Shown in pieces: positions 15,093 through 24,946 of a DNA stretch of 60,939 nucleotides. Every line of letters starts with the position of its first letter. Positions within the stretch are counted from its first letter, which is position 1. The notes beneath the pieces are model-generated. The model was given only the letters and a program-made list of their open reading frames with translations, was not told where the DNA came from and ran no database searches. Origin of the DNA: Prevotellaceae bacterium (GTDB taxonomy: Bacteria; Bacteroidota; Bacteroidia; Bacteroidales; Bacteroidaceae); assembly GCA_028723525.1 (NCBI GenBank), contig JAQYET010000041.1, positions 1 through 60,939 of the forward strand, written 5' to 3'. A program made the position numbers and the translations under genes.

Positions 15093-15121
15093 GTTTGCAA
15101 TTCATATTAGAGATTGGGGTT
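15078..15121 (+). terminator. Hairpin overlapping the acetyltransferase stop
   Basis: AACCCCAATCTCTAA (15078-15092) pairs perfectly with TTAGAGATTGGGGTT (15107-15121). The left arm encodes the last four residues and the stop. The AACCCCAATC end links it to the dispersed inverted-repeat family. Lying early in the operon, it is a candidate target for UpxY antitermination. Confidence 0.7.
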
Positions 15122-15188
15122 TAAGTTGTAGCCAAACTATGATGTTTTTTTGATATATGGCTTTTTGGAAACGCATGTAACAATAGTA

Positions 15189-16667
15189 ATGTCGGAAAAC
15201 TGTTATAAGGATATGGCCAAATCTTCTGGTTTGGTTGCTTTCGTGCAGGTCTTCAATATGGGTTTTGGTCTTGTCAGAAACAAGGCTATCGCGTTGATGA
15301 TAGGTCCTTCCGGCTTTGGCATTTGGAGTTTGATGCAAACTTTCATAACGATGCTTTCATCTTTTTCGGTATTTGGATTAGATCAGGGCGGGGTCAGAGA
15401 GATTGCTAAGAACTCAGACAATAAGGAGGCCATAGGAAAATGTATATTTACCTTTTTTTTCACAATATTGTTTTTTTCGGTTCTGTTTGGTATTGCAGTA
15501 TTTTTTCTGTCAACGCCTATCAGCAACTATCTTTTCAGTACTCCCGACTATTCTCTTGGCATACGTTTCTTATCGATAACAGTTGTGCTCAACGGTATAG
15601 CCAAAGGTGGTTATGCGGTTTTAAATGGTATTCATGCACTGCGCTATCTCGCTATAAGTCAGATTGTTGGTGCGGTAATAGGGTCGTTTGGTACCATAAT
15701 AATTATATACTTTGGTGGTGTTGATTATATTGCATTAGCCCTTTCTGTTGTAACAATTGCTTTGGCTGCATCAACTGTTTTTTATGTCAACAAACTAAAG
15801 ATAAAGATTTTCCGCCCGTCCAACGCTGAATACAAGGAGCAGTTGCATCGACTTCTTGCTTTAGGATTTGGCTTTACTGTGGCAGGAGTAATATCTACTA
15901 TAATGACATTGCTTTCGCGAAGTTATCTGAGCAGTCATTATTCATTAGATGCGGTAGGAATTTATCAGGCAAGTTGGACTATATCTAATTTATATACGGG
16001 CGTAATTCTCAGTGCAATGGGTATTGATTTTATGCCACGTCTTTCAAAAATTTCTGAAGATAATCAATTAGTCAATCAGTATATAAACCGGCAGATACAG
16101 TTTTCCATGAGCTTTGCGTCATTGGGTATTACATTGATATTATTACTGGCACCGATGATAATGATTTTGCTTTATTCTTCAGAATTTTCAATAGGAGTAA
16201 ACATCATTAGGTGGCAGCTTCTCGGTGTCTCTATGAGAGTAGTGGCTTTCCCGTTCAGTTATGCCATCATGGCAAAGAACAAACCCTTACAATATGCAAT
16301 AATACAAACCTTGTTTTGGGTTTCCGACTATCTCTTACTGATGCTCTTTTCTTTTTTGTGGGGATTTGACGCTTTGGGTATAAATTATTTCGTGGCATAT
16401 ATCGGATATTTAGCATTTACATATATGGCTTGTAGATATAATCATGGATTTGGTTTCAGTGATGATGTTAGAAGCACCTTGTTAAAATCGGGTGTGTTTA
16501 TAATCGCATTTTTTATCCTATGTTCTCTGATAAACAGTTGGATAGTCTATATTCTCTGTGGCGTTATTTGGCTTTTTCAACTATATTTGTCGGACAAGCA
16601 AATGAAGCAAACTATGGATATACACATCATGGATATAATAAAAAAGATGCTGCATATCAAGAAATAA
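15189..16667 (+). CDS. wzx: Wzx-type oligosaccharide flippase
   Basis: About 492 residues with 12-14 hydrophobic segments, MOP/PST superfamily. The opening AKSSGLVAFVQVFNMGFGLV followed by RNKAIALMIGPSGFGIWSL is the usual N-terminal signature of O-antigen translocases. It would flip undecaprenyl-linked repeat units across the inner membrane before polymerisation by the Wzy at 19960. An upstream in-frame ATG exists at 15150, but the stretch before 15189 overlaps the hairpin region and is not conserved-looking; the ATG at 15213 is also possible. Confidence 0.85.
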   Translation: MSENCYKDMAKSSGLVAFVQVFNMGFGLVRNKAIALMIGPSGFGIWSLMQTFITMLSSFSVFGLDQGGVREIAKNSDNKEAIGKCIFTFFFTILFFSVLFGIAVFFLSTPISNYLFSTPDYSLGIRFLSITVVLNGIAKGGYAVLNGIHALRYLAISQIVGAVIGSFGTIIIIYFGGVDYIALALSVVTIALAASTVFYVNKLKIKIFRPSNAEYKEQLHRLLALGFGFTVAGVISTIMTLLSRSYLSSHYSLDAVGIYQASWTISNLYTGVILSAMGIDFMPRLSKISEDNQLVNQYINRQIQFSMSFASLGITLILLLAPMIMILLYSSEFSIGVNIIRWQLLGVSMRVVAFPFSYAIMAKNKPLQYAIIQTLFWVSDYLLLMLFSFLWGFDALGINYFVAYIGYLAFTYMACRYNHGFGFSDDVRSTLLKSGVFIIAFFILCSLINSWIVYILCGVIWLFQLYLSDKQMKQTMDIHIMDIIKKMLHIKK

Positions 16668-16715
16668 AATAAACTTCTATTATACAAGACCTTATATAAA
16701 GCAAGATTTCGAAAG

Positions 16716-17909
16716 ATGATAAAATTAGCGTCTTCTAAAGAATGTACTGGCTGCATGGCTTGCGTGGATTCGTGTCCGCACAATGTCATTATGCCTGTAA
16801 TCAAAAAAGACGGGCATAGGTATCCGGAAATTGACCATTTGCAGTGCGTTAGTTGTGGGCGGTGTCAAAAGGTATGTCCTGTTATAAACCATTTTGACTA
16901 TTGTAGTGATAGCAAATACAAGCCGCTACTGGCTTGGGCAAAAGACGACAACATCAGGCTTAGGAGTACTTCTGGAGGAATCTTTGCCGCATTGGCGACT
17001 TATGTACTTAAAAATGGCGGTTTGGTCTGTGGCTGCATTATGGATGGATTGAGAGCCAAGCATATCATAATAGACTCTTATGACGAATTGTCAAAATTGC
17101 AGGGCTCAAAATATCTGCATAGCGAGATGACCGGAATTTATAAGGCAATAAAGAAAGAGTTACAGCGAGGCGACCGTATGGTCCTTTATTCCGGGACAAG
17201 ATGTCTGGTAGCAGGATTATTGTCTTATTTAGGCAAGAGTTATGATAATTTGATTACTTTAGACTTAGTGTGTAGTGGTGTGCCTTCATCTCTTTTGACT
17301 AAGTTTCACGAGGGTAGATATAGTACAATAGCCTCTTTTAGGGATAAAGAAAAAGGATGGGACGTTGGTATTCATTCAACATTAGTTGACAAGAATGGCA
17401 ACAAATGCAAAAATACAGAGGATTCTTCCATAATTGACGAATTGAAAGTAAGTGTACTTACCATACGCAGTTCCTGCTTAGACTGCAAGTTTGCGACCCC
17501 ACATAGCAAGGCCGATCTCACCACAATGGATTATTGGGGCGAGAAGGAACACAAAGAAGAGCATTTTAAAGGTGTGAGTTGTGTAATTCCAAATACAGAA
17601 AAAGGGAAGAAAATATTAGAACAGTCTGATGTTAACACCATCACAAGTGAGTGGTCAAAGTGCCTGCCTTATAACCCAAGAATAGCATACGGCAAGTATT
17701 TTGGTGCTAAATTTAATCTTTTTCGTGTCTTTATGCCATTTTTGTTTAACCATTGCTCAAAAAGAATAATTCAACTCCTCTATGTTGATAAATTGAGTTG
17801 GAAAACCTCATTGATGATACCTATGAAACTATATAAATATGGAATGTGGAAAATAATGATAATCCATACGGAAAGAAGCATAAATAAGATTTTAGAAAAA
17901 GGATTATGA
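16716..17909 (+). CDS. Ferredoxin plus F420-type hydrogenase/dehydrogenase beta-subunit protein
   Basis: 397 residues. Two [4Fe-4S] motifs near the N-terminus (CTGCMACVDSCPHNVIMP and CVSCGRCQKVCPV, residues about 10-55) precede a FrhB-like domain (about 65-340: STSGGIFAALATYVLKNGG, LQGSKYLHSEM, SGTRCLVAGLLSYLG, and Cys pairs in RSSCLDCKFATPHSKADLT). Such proteins are regularly encoded next to polysaccharide pyruvyl transferases, as here, where the next gene overlaps by four bases. The reaction in these loci has not been established to my knowledge; a redox modification of a sugar or lipid carrier is plausible. Confidence 0.85.
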   Translation: MIKLASSKECTGCMACVDSCPHNVIMPVIKKDGHRYPEIDHLQCVSCGRCQKVCPVINHFDYCSDSKYKPLLAWAKDDNIRLRSTSGGIFAALATYVLKNGGLVCGCIMDGLRAKHIIIDSYDELSKLQGSKYLHSEMTGIYKAIKKELQRGDRMVLYSGTRCLVAGLLSYLGKSYDNLITLDLVCSGVPSSLLTKFHEGRYSTIASFRDKEKGWDVGIHSTLVDKNGNKCKNTEDSSIIDELKVSVLTIRSSCLDCKFATPHSKADLTTMDYWGEKEHKEEHFKGVSCVIPNTEKGKKILEQSDVNTITSEWSKCLPYNPRIAYGKYFGAKFNLFRVFMPFLFNHCSKRIIQLLYVDKLSWKTSLMIPMKLYKYGMWKIMIIHTERSINKILEKGL

Positions 17910-18943
17910 ATATAGCAATTTTGACATTTTCCAAAGAAAACAACTATGGAGCCAATCTACAATGTTATGCTCTAAGCAAGGTGTTAGAAAATTTGGGACA
18001 TTCGGTGAGAATAATAGACTATCAGTTGCCACGAAGATACAGTAAGAACCCTATTTACAATTTATACCAATATATACAACTGATAAAATTTAAATCTTTC
18101 AGGGATAAATATTTTCCTCCGTTCACAAGGAAATATACGAGCAAGGAAGAACTTGTAAACCATTGTCCGAAAGCCGATTGCTATATTGTTGGCAGCGACC
18201 AAGTTTGGAATCCGGATATTACAAGACAGGCTGGGACGTTAACATATTTCTTCGACTTCTTGCCTGATGATGCCAAGCGTATTTCCTATGCAGCGAGTTT
18301 CGGAATTGATGATATAGAAAAACTTGACAATCGGCTTGAAGTGGAAGAACTGCTTAAAAAATTTGAGGCTCTTAGCGTGAGGGAGCATACCGGCGTGGAA
18401 TTATGTAATAGGCTGATTGGGGTAAAGCCTGTTTTGGCATTAGACCCGACACTCCTTTTAGGCGACTTTTCTGCATTTACAAATAATGTGGAAACAAATC
18501 GTCTGAATACGTTCTTTTTCAATCAAAAAAAAGACTATTACGCCATATCGCTTGACATTGCTGACCGGTTTAATGCAGAACCATATATATTGGGAAATTA
18601 TAAAAGAAAGAAAGGATTTTCCAATATCAGTTTTTGTGGTGTAGAACAATGGCTGAACTCCTTGGCTAATTCACGTTTTGTGCTGACAGATTCTTTTCAC
18701 TGTACTGTTTTCTCTATATTGTATCATCGTAATTTCATTGTTTTCAATATGCCTGGTAAGTCAAATAGGGCTTTAACCTTATTGAAGGAATTAAACCTTG
18801 AGCATCGCTTGTGTCTCAATATGGAGGATTACAACAGAAGAAAGGAAGAACTAACCATGCCGATAGATTTCTCGGCAGTAGATGAAAAAATGGAGGTTTT
18901 AAAGTCGCAGTCTTTGCAATATTTAATTGATGCTTTGAAATAA
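17906..18943 (+). CDS. Polysaccharide pyruvyl transferase family protein
   Basis: 345 residues of the CsaB/WcaK type, predicted to transfer a pyruvyl ketal from phosphoenolpyruvate to a sugar of the repeat unit. N-terminal Rossmann-like start NIAILTFSKENNYGANLQCY, the motif CYIVGSDQVWNPDI at about 92-105, RISYAASFGI, LDPTLLL, and the C-terminal SRFVLTDSFHCTVFSILY are the hallmark blocks. Its ATG overlaps the stop of the F420-type gene (ATGA), so the two are translationally coupled. The 233 bases that follow contain only a doubtful 36-codon ORF (19008-19118). Confidence 0.88.
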   Translation: MNIAILTFSKENNYGANLQCYALSKVLENLGHSVRIIDYQLPRRYSKNPIYNLYQYIQLIKFKSFRDKYFPPFTRKYTSKEELVNHCPKADCYIVGSDQVWNPDITRQAGTLTYFFDFLPDDAKRISYAASFGIDDIEKLDNRLEVEELLKKFEALSVREHTGVELCNRLIGVKPVLALDPTLLLGDFSAFTNNVETNRLNTFFFNQKKDYYAISLDIADRFNAEPYILGNYKRKKGFSNISFCGVEQWLNSLANSRFVLTDSFHCTVFSILYHRNFIVFNMPGKSNRALTLLKELNLEHRLCLNMEDYNRRKEELTMPIDFSAVDEKMEVLKSQSLQYLIDALK

Positions 18944-19176
18944 TCGAAACTATATCATTGTATTTGTTATTTCCTGAGATGTGTTAAAATACAGATAAAT
19001 TAAAGATATGGCTCGCAACATGGTAGTAACCATACGGAAAGTGTTAGTAGATATACGAAAGGCGATGTTCGCATTTTTTATTTGCAAAACTATTGACCTT
19101 AATATGACAATCTTATAATAATTTTTATTTGGTTATTAGATACTATTATGACCAATTGAACTCATATAAATAAATT

Positions 19177-19914
19177 ATGATACCTAAAATAGTTCATTAC
19201 TGTTGGTTCGGTAGAAATCCCTTGCCTGATTTGGCTGTTAAGTGCATAGAGTCGTGGAAGCGTTTTTTGCCGGAATATGAAATCAAGGAGTGGAATGAGG
19301 ACAACTTTGATGTTAATATTATTCCTTACACTAAAGAAGCATACGAACACAAGAAATATGCTTTCGTAAGTGACTATGCTCGTTTCTGGGTATTACATAA
19401 GTATGGCGGCTTGTATTTTGACACTGACGTTGAACTTATAAAGCCGATAGACGACATCGTTTCAAATGGAAACTTTATGGGCTGTGAATCTGACATTGCC
19501 GCTGGTGCGGCTAAGTTGTCAGTTGCCCCGGGACTTGTAATGGGAGTTGAGGCAAATGATGCTTTTATCAAGAAATTGATAGAATTATATAATACGCTTA
19601 GTTTTCTTGATGAAGAAGGTAATGTGAAAATCAACAAAACAATAGTTGATTATACCACAGAAATGTTTGAAACCGAAGGTCTTAAAAATATTGCGGGTAT
19701 TCAGACTATAGCGGGATATAATATTTATCCCGCCGAATATTTCTGCCCGATAAATGCGATAACCAAAAGGATGCATGTGACAGAAAATACGCGCTCGATA
19801 CATCACTATGCTGCATCATGGGTGAACAAGACACGAAGAGACTGTATAAAGAAATTTATCAGGAAGTTGCTTCCGGAAAAATTCTTGTTTTGGTGGAATA
19901 AGAGGGATGTGTAG
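19177..19914 (+). CDS. GT32-like capsular glycosyltransferase
   Basis: 245 residues. The start MIPKIVHYCWFGRNPLPDLA, the segment FVSDYARFWVLHKYGGLYFD with the DXD element in FDTDVEL (about 87-93), and HHYAASWVNKTR near the end identify a glycosyltransferase with DXD sugar-binding motif (family 32, mannosyl- and related transferases). The donor cannot be read from sequence. Cytosolic face of the inner membrane, acting on the lipid-linked unit. Confidence 0.88.
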   Translation: MIPKIVHYCWFGRNPLPDLAVKCIESWKRFLPEYEIKEWNEDNFDVNIIPYTKEAYEHKKYAFVSDYARFWVLHKYGGLYFDTDVELIKPIDDIVSNGNFMGCESDIAAGAAKLSVAPGLVMGVEANDAFIKKLIELYNTLSFLDEEGNVKINKTIVDYTTEMFETEGLKNIAGIQTIAGYNIYPAEYFCPINAITKRMHVTENTRSIHHYAASWVNKTRRDCIKKFIRKLLPEKFLFWWNKRDV

Positions 19915-19959
19915 AAAGTTTACATACAAATATCTAACTTCTTATTATTTTATGTTGAA

Positions 19960-21204
19960 ATGAACAATATAGGTAGAACAATATACAAGAATGGTAATGT
20001 ATTGTATTGGTTTATATTGCTATTCATACCCTTCGGACTTTTCTTCTATAAGGTCACCGGGTTCGAAGCATACGATGAGGTGGCATTGGTTACACTTTTT
20101 GTTTATGTATTGTTGACTACAAAAAAATATCAAAAAGAGGTATTGGTTTGTGGGCTTATATTCCTATTTTATATTGTTTATTCCATATACTTAGGTATTA
20201 ATATTCCAAAAGCATGTTTTTTAGACATGCTGCAACAGATTAAACCTTACATGGCTTTTTATAGTGCATACAGTCTTTTCGCAGTTATAAAACCGTCAAA
20301 ATATAGGAAAATAAGAAGATACGTGTTGGTTTTTTCTGTCTTTTTGGCTATCCTGTTGATTATAAGGGCTACGACTGGTTTTGGATCCGTATTGATAGTT
20401 GGTCATCCAACATTTGCGGCAACATGCTCTTTTATTTTTGCCTTGATATATCTGTTGTTTAGCGATCAGAGAAAGAAGGATGTGTATATTGCACTTATTA
20501 TAATGTCATTTGGCTTGTTGTCAACGAGAAGTAAGTTTTATGGTGACTACATAGTATTCGTATTCCTATTTTTCTTTCTGAAAAGGAAAATCTCCTTTAA
20601 TGTCAAGTTTGTGGTCATTTTTACAGTGCTTATTTCAATCATGGTATATTTTGCATGGGAAAAACTTAATTTCTATTATATAGAGGGTATTGATAATACT
20701 AATATCATTCGTTCATTATTGGTTAGGAAGACGCCGGAGATAATGAATGATTACTTTCCTTTCGGAACGGGTTTTGCATCTTTTGGCAACATTACTTCGG
20801 GTACTTATTTTTCTCCTATTTATCATCAATACGGATTTGATCAAATACGCGCTTATGGAGGGTTTCGTGAGGGGCATGTGTTTTTTCTTGGTGACACGTT
20901 TATTCCTAATTTAGCACAATATGGATATTTTGGGTTATTTCTTTTAATTTGGTTCTGGTATCGTAGGTGGCGCGAAATAAAGAGAATAAAAAACTTTGTA
21001 GTTTATCGGATTTCGATATTCGTGTTTTTTGTTATTATAATTGAGAATCTTGCAGACACAATGTATATGTCGAATCGTGGCATGATGTTGTTTATATTAT
21101 TAGGCATTATTCTTAATCCCAATAGCGAATACAACAAATTTATGAGTTATGAAGGTTATGAGCATGGAAAATGCCCTAACAATGGGATTTCAAATCGAAA
21201 ATAA
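19960..21204 (+). CDS. wzy: Wzy-type polysaccharide polymerase
   Basis: 414 residues, about ten to eleven hydrophobic segments with a large hydrophilic loop at about 240-325, which contains PFGTGFASFG and the tyrosine and glycine-rich stretch preceding FLGDTFIPNLAQYGYFGLFL. This is the usual architecture of Wzy and O-antigen ligase-like proteins; conservation is always low, so the call rests on topology and locus. It would join flipped repeat units on the periplasmic side. Confidence 0.75.
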   Translation: MNNIGRTIYKNGNVLYWFILLFIPFGLFFYKVTGFEAYDEVALVTLFVYVLLTTKKYQKEVLVCGLIFLFYIVYSIYLGINIPKACFLDMLQQIKPYMAFYSAYSLFAVIKPSKYRKIRRYVLVFSVFLAILLIIRATTGFGSVLIVGHPTFAATCSFIFALIYLLFSDQRKKDVYIALIIMSFGLLSTRSKFYGDYIVFVFLFFFLKRKISFNVKFVVIFTVLISIMVYFAWEKLNFYYIEGIDNTNIIRSLLVRKTPEIMNDYFPFGTGFASFGNITSGTYFSPIYHQYGFDQIRAYGGFREGHVFFLGDTFIPNLAQYGYFGLFLLIWFWYRRWREIKRIKNFVVYRISIFVFFVIIIENLADTMYMSNRGMMLFILLGIILNPNSEYNKFMSYEGYEHGKCPNNGISNRK

Positions 21205-21208
21205 AACA

Positions 21209-22264
21209 ATGATAAGAAAAGATATTTGTGAGAAAATACTTGTGATAGGTATTGACTATCGCGTTGTAAGGGGCGGGGTTGCAGCGGTAGAGAATGTGTA
21301 TAGCACATTCTATAAGCCGTTTAATTTTGTAAGGACAGTCGTTGACGGTAACAAGGTTGTTAAACTTCTTGTTTTTATAGAGGCATTGTTCCATTTCTTA
21401 TATTACATGCTTTTTTCAAAAATTGAAATCATACATATTCATGGTGCATCTTATGCAAGTTTTTGGAGAAAGAGGATTTTTATATATACGGCAAAGTTTT
21501 TTGGCAAGAAAATAGTTTATCATATTCATGGTGGAGGTTTCGGAAATTTCGCTGATAAAAAAGATGTTGTTTATAAGACTTTGTTGAAATGTGATAGGAT
21601 TGTTGTTCTTTCTGAATATTGGAAAGAGTATTTTATGAATAATTTTGGCTTGCATAATGTTATTATTATTAAAAATGTAATAGCGCAACCTGCTATTGCT
21701 AAGGTTGAACATGAGGAATTTACATTATTATTTCTTGGACTATTAGTTAAAGAAAAGGGTATCTATGATTTAATAGAGTTGTTGTCAGAATATAAAGAAA
21801 AGTATGAACGTAGAGTACGTTTGATTGTCGGTGGCAATGGAGACGTGAAATCTTTTCAAAATAAAATACAAGAATATGGGCTTGAAAATATAATATCATT
21901 TGAAGGTTGGGTGTCTGGGGAAAAAAAATCACGCTTGTTCAATAGTTCCGATGTTTATGTTTTACCATCATATACAGAAGGTCTGCCTATCTCTATTCTT
22001 GAAGCAATGAGTTATAAACTACCAATAATATCAACAAACGTTGGTGGTATTCCTGAAATTGTTTTCAACAACGTAAATGGTTTCTTGATTACTCCGGGCG
22101 ACAAGGAGGCAATAGTTAAGTCTATAGATGCGCTATTAGGGGATATGGACAAGTGTAAGGAAATGGGCGAACAGTCTGAACTGTTGGTGAAGGAACATCT
22201 TCCTGCTTTCGTGGAAAAACAGTTGGAAACATTATATAAATCAATGCTTAACTTGCCATGTTGA
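21209..22264 (+). CDS. Glycosyltransferase family 4
   Basis: About 351 residues, GT-B fold. N-terminal acceptor domain includes IEIIHIHGASYASFWRK and VYHIHGGGFGNF; the donor domain shows FLGLLVKEKGIYDLIELL, EGWVSGEKK, YVLPSYTEGLPISILEAM with the E-x7-E type motif, and VGGIPEIV. A longer frame from 21149 overlaps wzy by 56 bases; the ATG at 21209, four bases after the wzy stop, is the better start. It overlaps the next gene by seven bases. Confidence 0.88.
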   Translation: MIRKDICEKILVIGIDYRVVRGGVAAVENVYSTFYKPFNFVRTVVDGNKVVKLLVFIEALFHFLYYMLFSKIEIIHIHGASYASFWRKRIFIYTAKFFGKKIVYHIHGGGFGNFADKKDVVYKTLLKCDRIVVLSEYWKEYFMNNFGLHNVIIIKNVIAQPAIAKVEHEEFTLLFLGLLVKEKGIYDLIELLSEYKEKYERRVRLIVGGNGDVKSFQNKIQEYGLENIISFEGWVSGEKKSRLFNSSDVYVLPSYTEGLPISILEAMSYKLPIISTNVGGIPEIVFNNVNGFLITPGDKEAIVKSIDALLGDMDKCKEMGEQSELLVKEHLPAFVEKQLETLYKSMLNLPC

Positions 22265-23553
22265 TAAAAAAATATATAAAGGAAACAATAAAGTATCTGC
22301 TACGTAGTTATCCCTTTATAAGGAAATATGTAAAAGAGATAGACCGGATGTATGAAATGACAGAAGAGGAGTTGCATAACAGAAATGAACAGCGATTTCT
22401 TGAGTTTTTCCATATAGCCTATAACAAGTCTAAGTTTTATAAGAAGTTCTATTCGGATGCAGGTATAAAGGAGGAAGATATTAAGAGTTTGCAAGATATC
22501 AATAAACTGCCGGTTCTTACGAAGGAAATTATAAAGGCAAATACTAATGATATATTAACTAAGCCGAAATGGAAATTGGTGAAAACTACTACGAGTGGTA
22601 CCACAGGAACACCATTGGCTGTTTATGAAAGTTGGGAATCTATTTGGAGAGAACAGGCATACTTCTTATGCTATAGAAAACGATGCGGATTTAATTACGG
22701 TGAACCATTGGCTTCTTTGAGAGGAAACTTAGGAAAGACTGATACAACTTTATATGTTCATGTCTCTAATACATTATATCTTTCAAGTTATAATCTGTGC
22801 GATGGAACGGCGGAGGAATATTATAATAGGTTGTTAAAACATAAACCAAAAGCGATAGAAGGATACCCCAGCAGTCTTTATAGTTTAGCGTTGTTATTCA
22901 ATGACAGAGGATATAAGATTTCTATTCCATTGTGTTTTACATCGTCAGAAACGTTGTTCGATTTTCAAAGGGTTTTGATAGAGGACACGTTTAATACCAA
23001 GATTTTTGATCATTATGGAACAACGGAAAGGACAATAAGGATAAGTGAATATTTCAACCATGACGGGTATTTTGAAGATCCGGGATATTCCGTTAATGAA
23101 TATATTGAAGATGGAAGTTTTTCGACCTCGTTGATAAATAGTGCCTTCCCACTTATAAAGTATTACACGGGAGACTTGATTGAGATGAAAGAAACAAGAC
23201 AATGGCCTGATTTTATAAAAATCATAAAAGGAAGGTCTTTGGAGTATTTAGTTGGTAAAGATGGTACGGTTTATAGTTCCCCAATGCTGACTTTCATTTT
23301 CAGGAGTGCTGTGGGAGTGAGGTATGCACAGTTTGTACAAAAAAAGGTCGGACATTGTTATGTCAATATTGTCAAGGATAAAGATTATACGGAAAACTCA
23401 ACAAAACATATTATGAAATTGCTTGATGAGAAAGTAGGCTTGAATAATCTTGAATTTGAATTAAGATTTGTTCGAGAAGATGAAATTATTTATACCAAAC
23501 GGAATAAATTCAAATTTGTAGTGTCTGAAATAGAAAATGATATTAAAGATTAA
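22258..23553 (+). CDS. CapK-like adenylate-forming protein (phenylacetate-CoA ligase fold)
   Basis: 431 residues. The AMP-binding loop is TTTSGTTGTPLAVYES (about 111-126), and DHYGTTERTI with the later YYTGDLIEM matches the adenylate-forming superfamily. CapK-type members occur widely in capsule and exopolysaccharide clusters; they are believed to activate an acyl or amino acid group for attachment to sugars. A catabolic phenylacetate role is unlikely in this context. The ATG overlaps the end of the preceding GT4 gene. Confidence 0.85.
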   Translation: MLIKKYIKETIKYLLRSYPFIRKYVKEIDRMYEMTEEELHNRNEQRFLEFFHIAYNKSKFYKKFYSDAGIKEEDIKSLQDINKLPVLTKEIIKANTNDILTKPKWKLVKTTTSGTTGTPLAVYESWESIWREQAYFLCYRKRCGFNYGEPLASLRGNLGKTDTTLYVHVSNTLYLSSYNLCDGTAEEYYNRLLKHKPKAIEGYPSSLYSLALLFNDRGYKISIPLCFTSSETLFDFQRVLIEDTFNTKIFDHYGTTERTIRISEYFNHDGYFEDPGYSVNEYIEDGSFSTSLINSAFPLIKYYTGDLIEMKETRQWPDFIKIIKGRSLEYLVGKDGTVYSSPMLTFIFRSAVGVRYAQFVQKKVGHCYVNIVKDKDYTENSTKHIMKLLDEKVGLNNLEFELRFVREDEIIYTKRNKFKFVVSEIENDIKD

Positions 23554-23559
23554 ATAATA

Positions 23560-24936
23560 ATGGATATAAGTATTTTTGGATTAGGCTATGTGGGCTGTGT
23601 GGGAGCAGCTTGTCTGGCGAAATTAGGACACTGCGTGATAGGTGTCGATGTGAACCAAAACAAAGTTGACTTGATGAACGCAGGCAAGCCCACTATAATA
23701 GAGGAGGGTATTGCCGAACTTTGCAAGGAGGCGCATGACAAAGGCTTGATGTCTGCAACGACGGATGCGAGAGAGGCAGTGATGAAGACAGAAATATCGT
23801 TTATTGTCGTAGGGACACCATCGAGCAAGGAGGGACACCTGAACCTTGACTACATATATAACGTGGCAGGGCGTATAGGCAGGGCATTGAAGAATAAGGA
23901 CGGGTTCCATATCGTAGCGATACGCTCGACGGTACTGCCAGGGACTAATAAGAAGGTGGGCGAGATAATTGAACAGGAAAGCGGGAAAGTGCGAGGCAAA
24001 GACTTCACCGTTGTGAGCAACCCGGAGTTCCTGCGTGAAGGAACAAGCGTTGAAGACTATTTCAATCCGCCACTCACGTTAATAGGTACAGATAGCGAGT
24101 ATGCCGAGAAAAAGTTTTTGGAACTCTACAAAGACATTGACGCAGAGTTTATAAGTACAGAGATAAAGGTTGCGGAGATAATGAAATATGTAAATAACAC
24201 ATATCATGCCTTGAAAATAGTTTTCGGAAACGAAGTGGGTAATATTTGCAAGGAACTTGACATTGACTCTCATAAGGTAATGGAAATATTCTGTAAAGAC
24301 AGGCAGTTGAATATCTCACCCTATTATTTCAAACCGGGATTCGCATACGGAGGAAGCTGTTTGCCCAAAGACATGAAGGCTCTGAAAACATTGGCACACG
24401 ATTTGTATGTTGATGTTCCTGTGATAGATAGCATATATCAAAGCAATGAGAACCAAAAGAGTAAGGCTGTTCGCGCCATTATGGATAAAGGTAAGCGCAA
24501 TATTGGCATTCTGGGACTTAGTTTCAAGGCAGGAACAGACGATTTGAGATGTTCGCCGATTGTTGATGTCGTAGAGTCGTTGCTCGGCAAGGGGTATGCT
24601 ATTCGCATATACGATAAAAATGTGAAAGTCAGCGAACTCACAGGTACGAACAAGGATTTTATTACTGCAAAGATTCCTCACCTCCAGCATTTCGTGACAG
24701 ACGATTTGGACAGTGTGTGTGGCAATAGTGATGTTCTCGTGGTTACGAATAAAGAGAAAGATTTTGCTGACGTTCTTGAAAAATATCCGGGTAAGATAAT
24801 TGTAGATCTTGTACGCCAATGGAAAGACGTTGATTATGATGGAATATATGACGGCTTGTCATGGGGAAACATAAACAGGAATGAGGCAGCTCAGCACCGT
24901 AATATAGATATTGATTTCAAACAGACCGAATTCTGA
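23560..24936 (+). CDS. UDP-glucose/GDP-mannose 6-dehydrogenase family
   Basis: 458 residues. N-terminal NAD domain ISIFGLGYVGCVGAACLAKL (about 3-22), VVGTPSS, STVLPGT, NPEFLREGT; the catalytic cysteine is in GGSCLPKDMKAL (about 265-276); the C-terminal domain begins LGLSFKAGTDDLRCSP. It oxidises a nucleotide sugar twice to the uronic acid. The wording CLPKD and the preceding KPGFAYGGS are closer to GDP-mannose dehydrogenases (AlgD) than to Ugd enzymes, but I cannot separate the two with certainty. With the lyase-like gene downstream it implies an acidic, uronate-containing polysaccharide. Confidence 0.88.
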   Translation: MDISIFGLGYVGCVGAACLAKLGHCVIGVDVNQNKVDLMNAGKPTIIEEGIAELCKEAHDKGLMSATTDAREAVMKTEISFIVVGTPSSKEGHLNLDYIYNVAGRIGRALKNKDGFHIVAIRSTVLPGTNKKVGEIIEQESGKVRGKDFTVVSNPEFLREGTSVEDYFNPPLTLIGTDSEYAEKKFLELYKDIDAEFISTEIKVAEIMKYVNNTYHALKIVFGNEVGNICKELDIDSHKVMEIFCKDRQLNISPYYFKPGFAYGGSCLPKDMKALKTLAHDLYVDVPVIDSIYQSNENQKSKAVRAIMDKGKRNIGILGLSFKAGTDDLRCSPIVDVVESLLGKGYAIRIYDKNVKVSELTGTNKDFITAKIPHLQHFVTDDLDSVCGNSDVLVVTNKEKDFADVLEKYPGKIIVDLVRQWKDVDYDGIYDGLSWGNINRNEAAQHRNIDIDFKQTEF

Positions 24937-24946
24937 TAAAACCATC

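Noticed and set aside
19008..19118. 36-codon ORF between the pyruvyl transferase and GT32 genes
   Set aside because: No ribosome site, no recognisable family, and located in AT-rich sequence where such frames arise by chance.
22258..23553. Phenylacetate catabolism gene
   Set aside because: The fold matches phenylacetate-CoA ligase, but the locus is a polysaccharide operon and no other catabolic gene is present.
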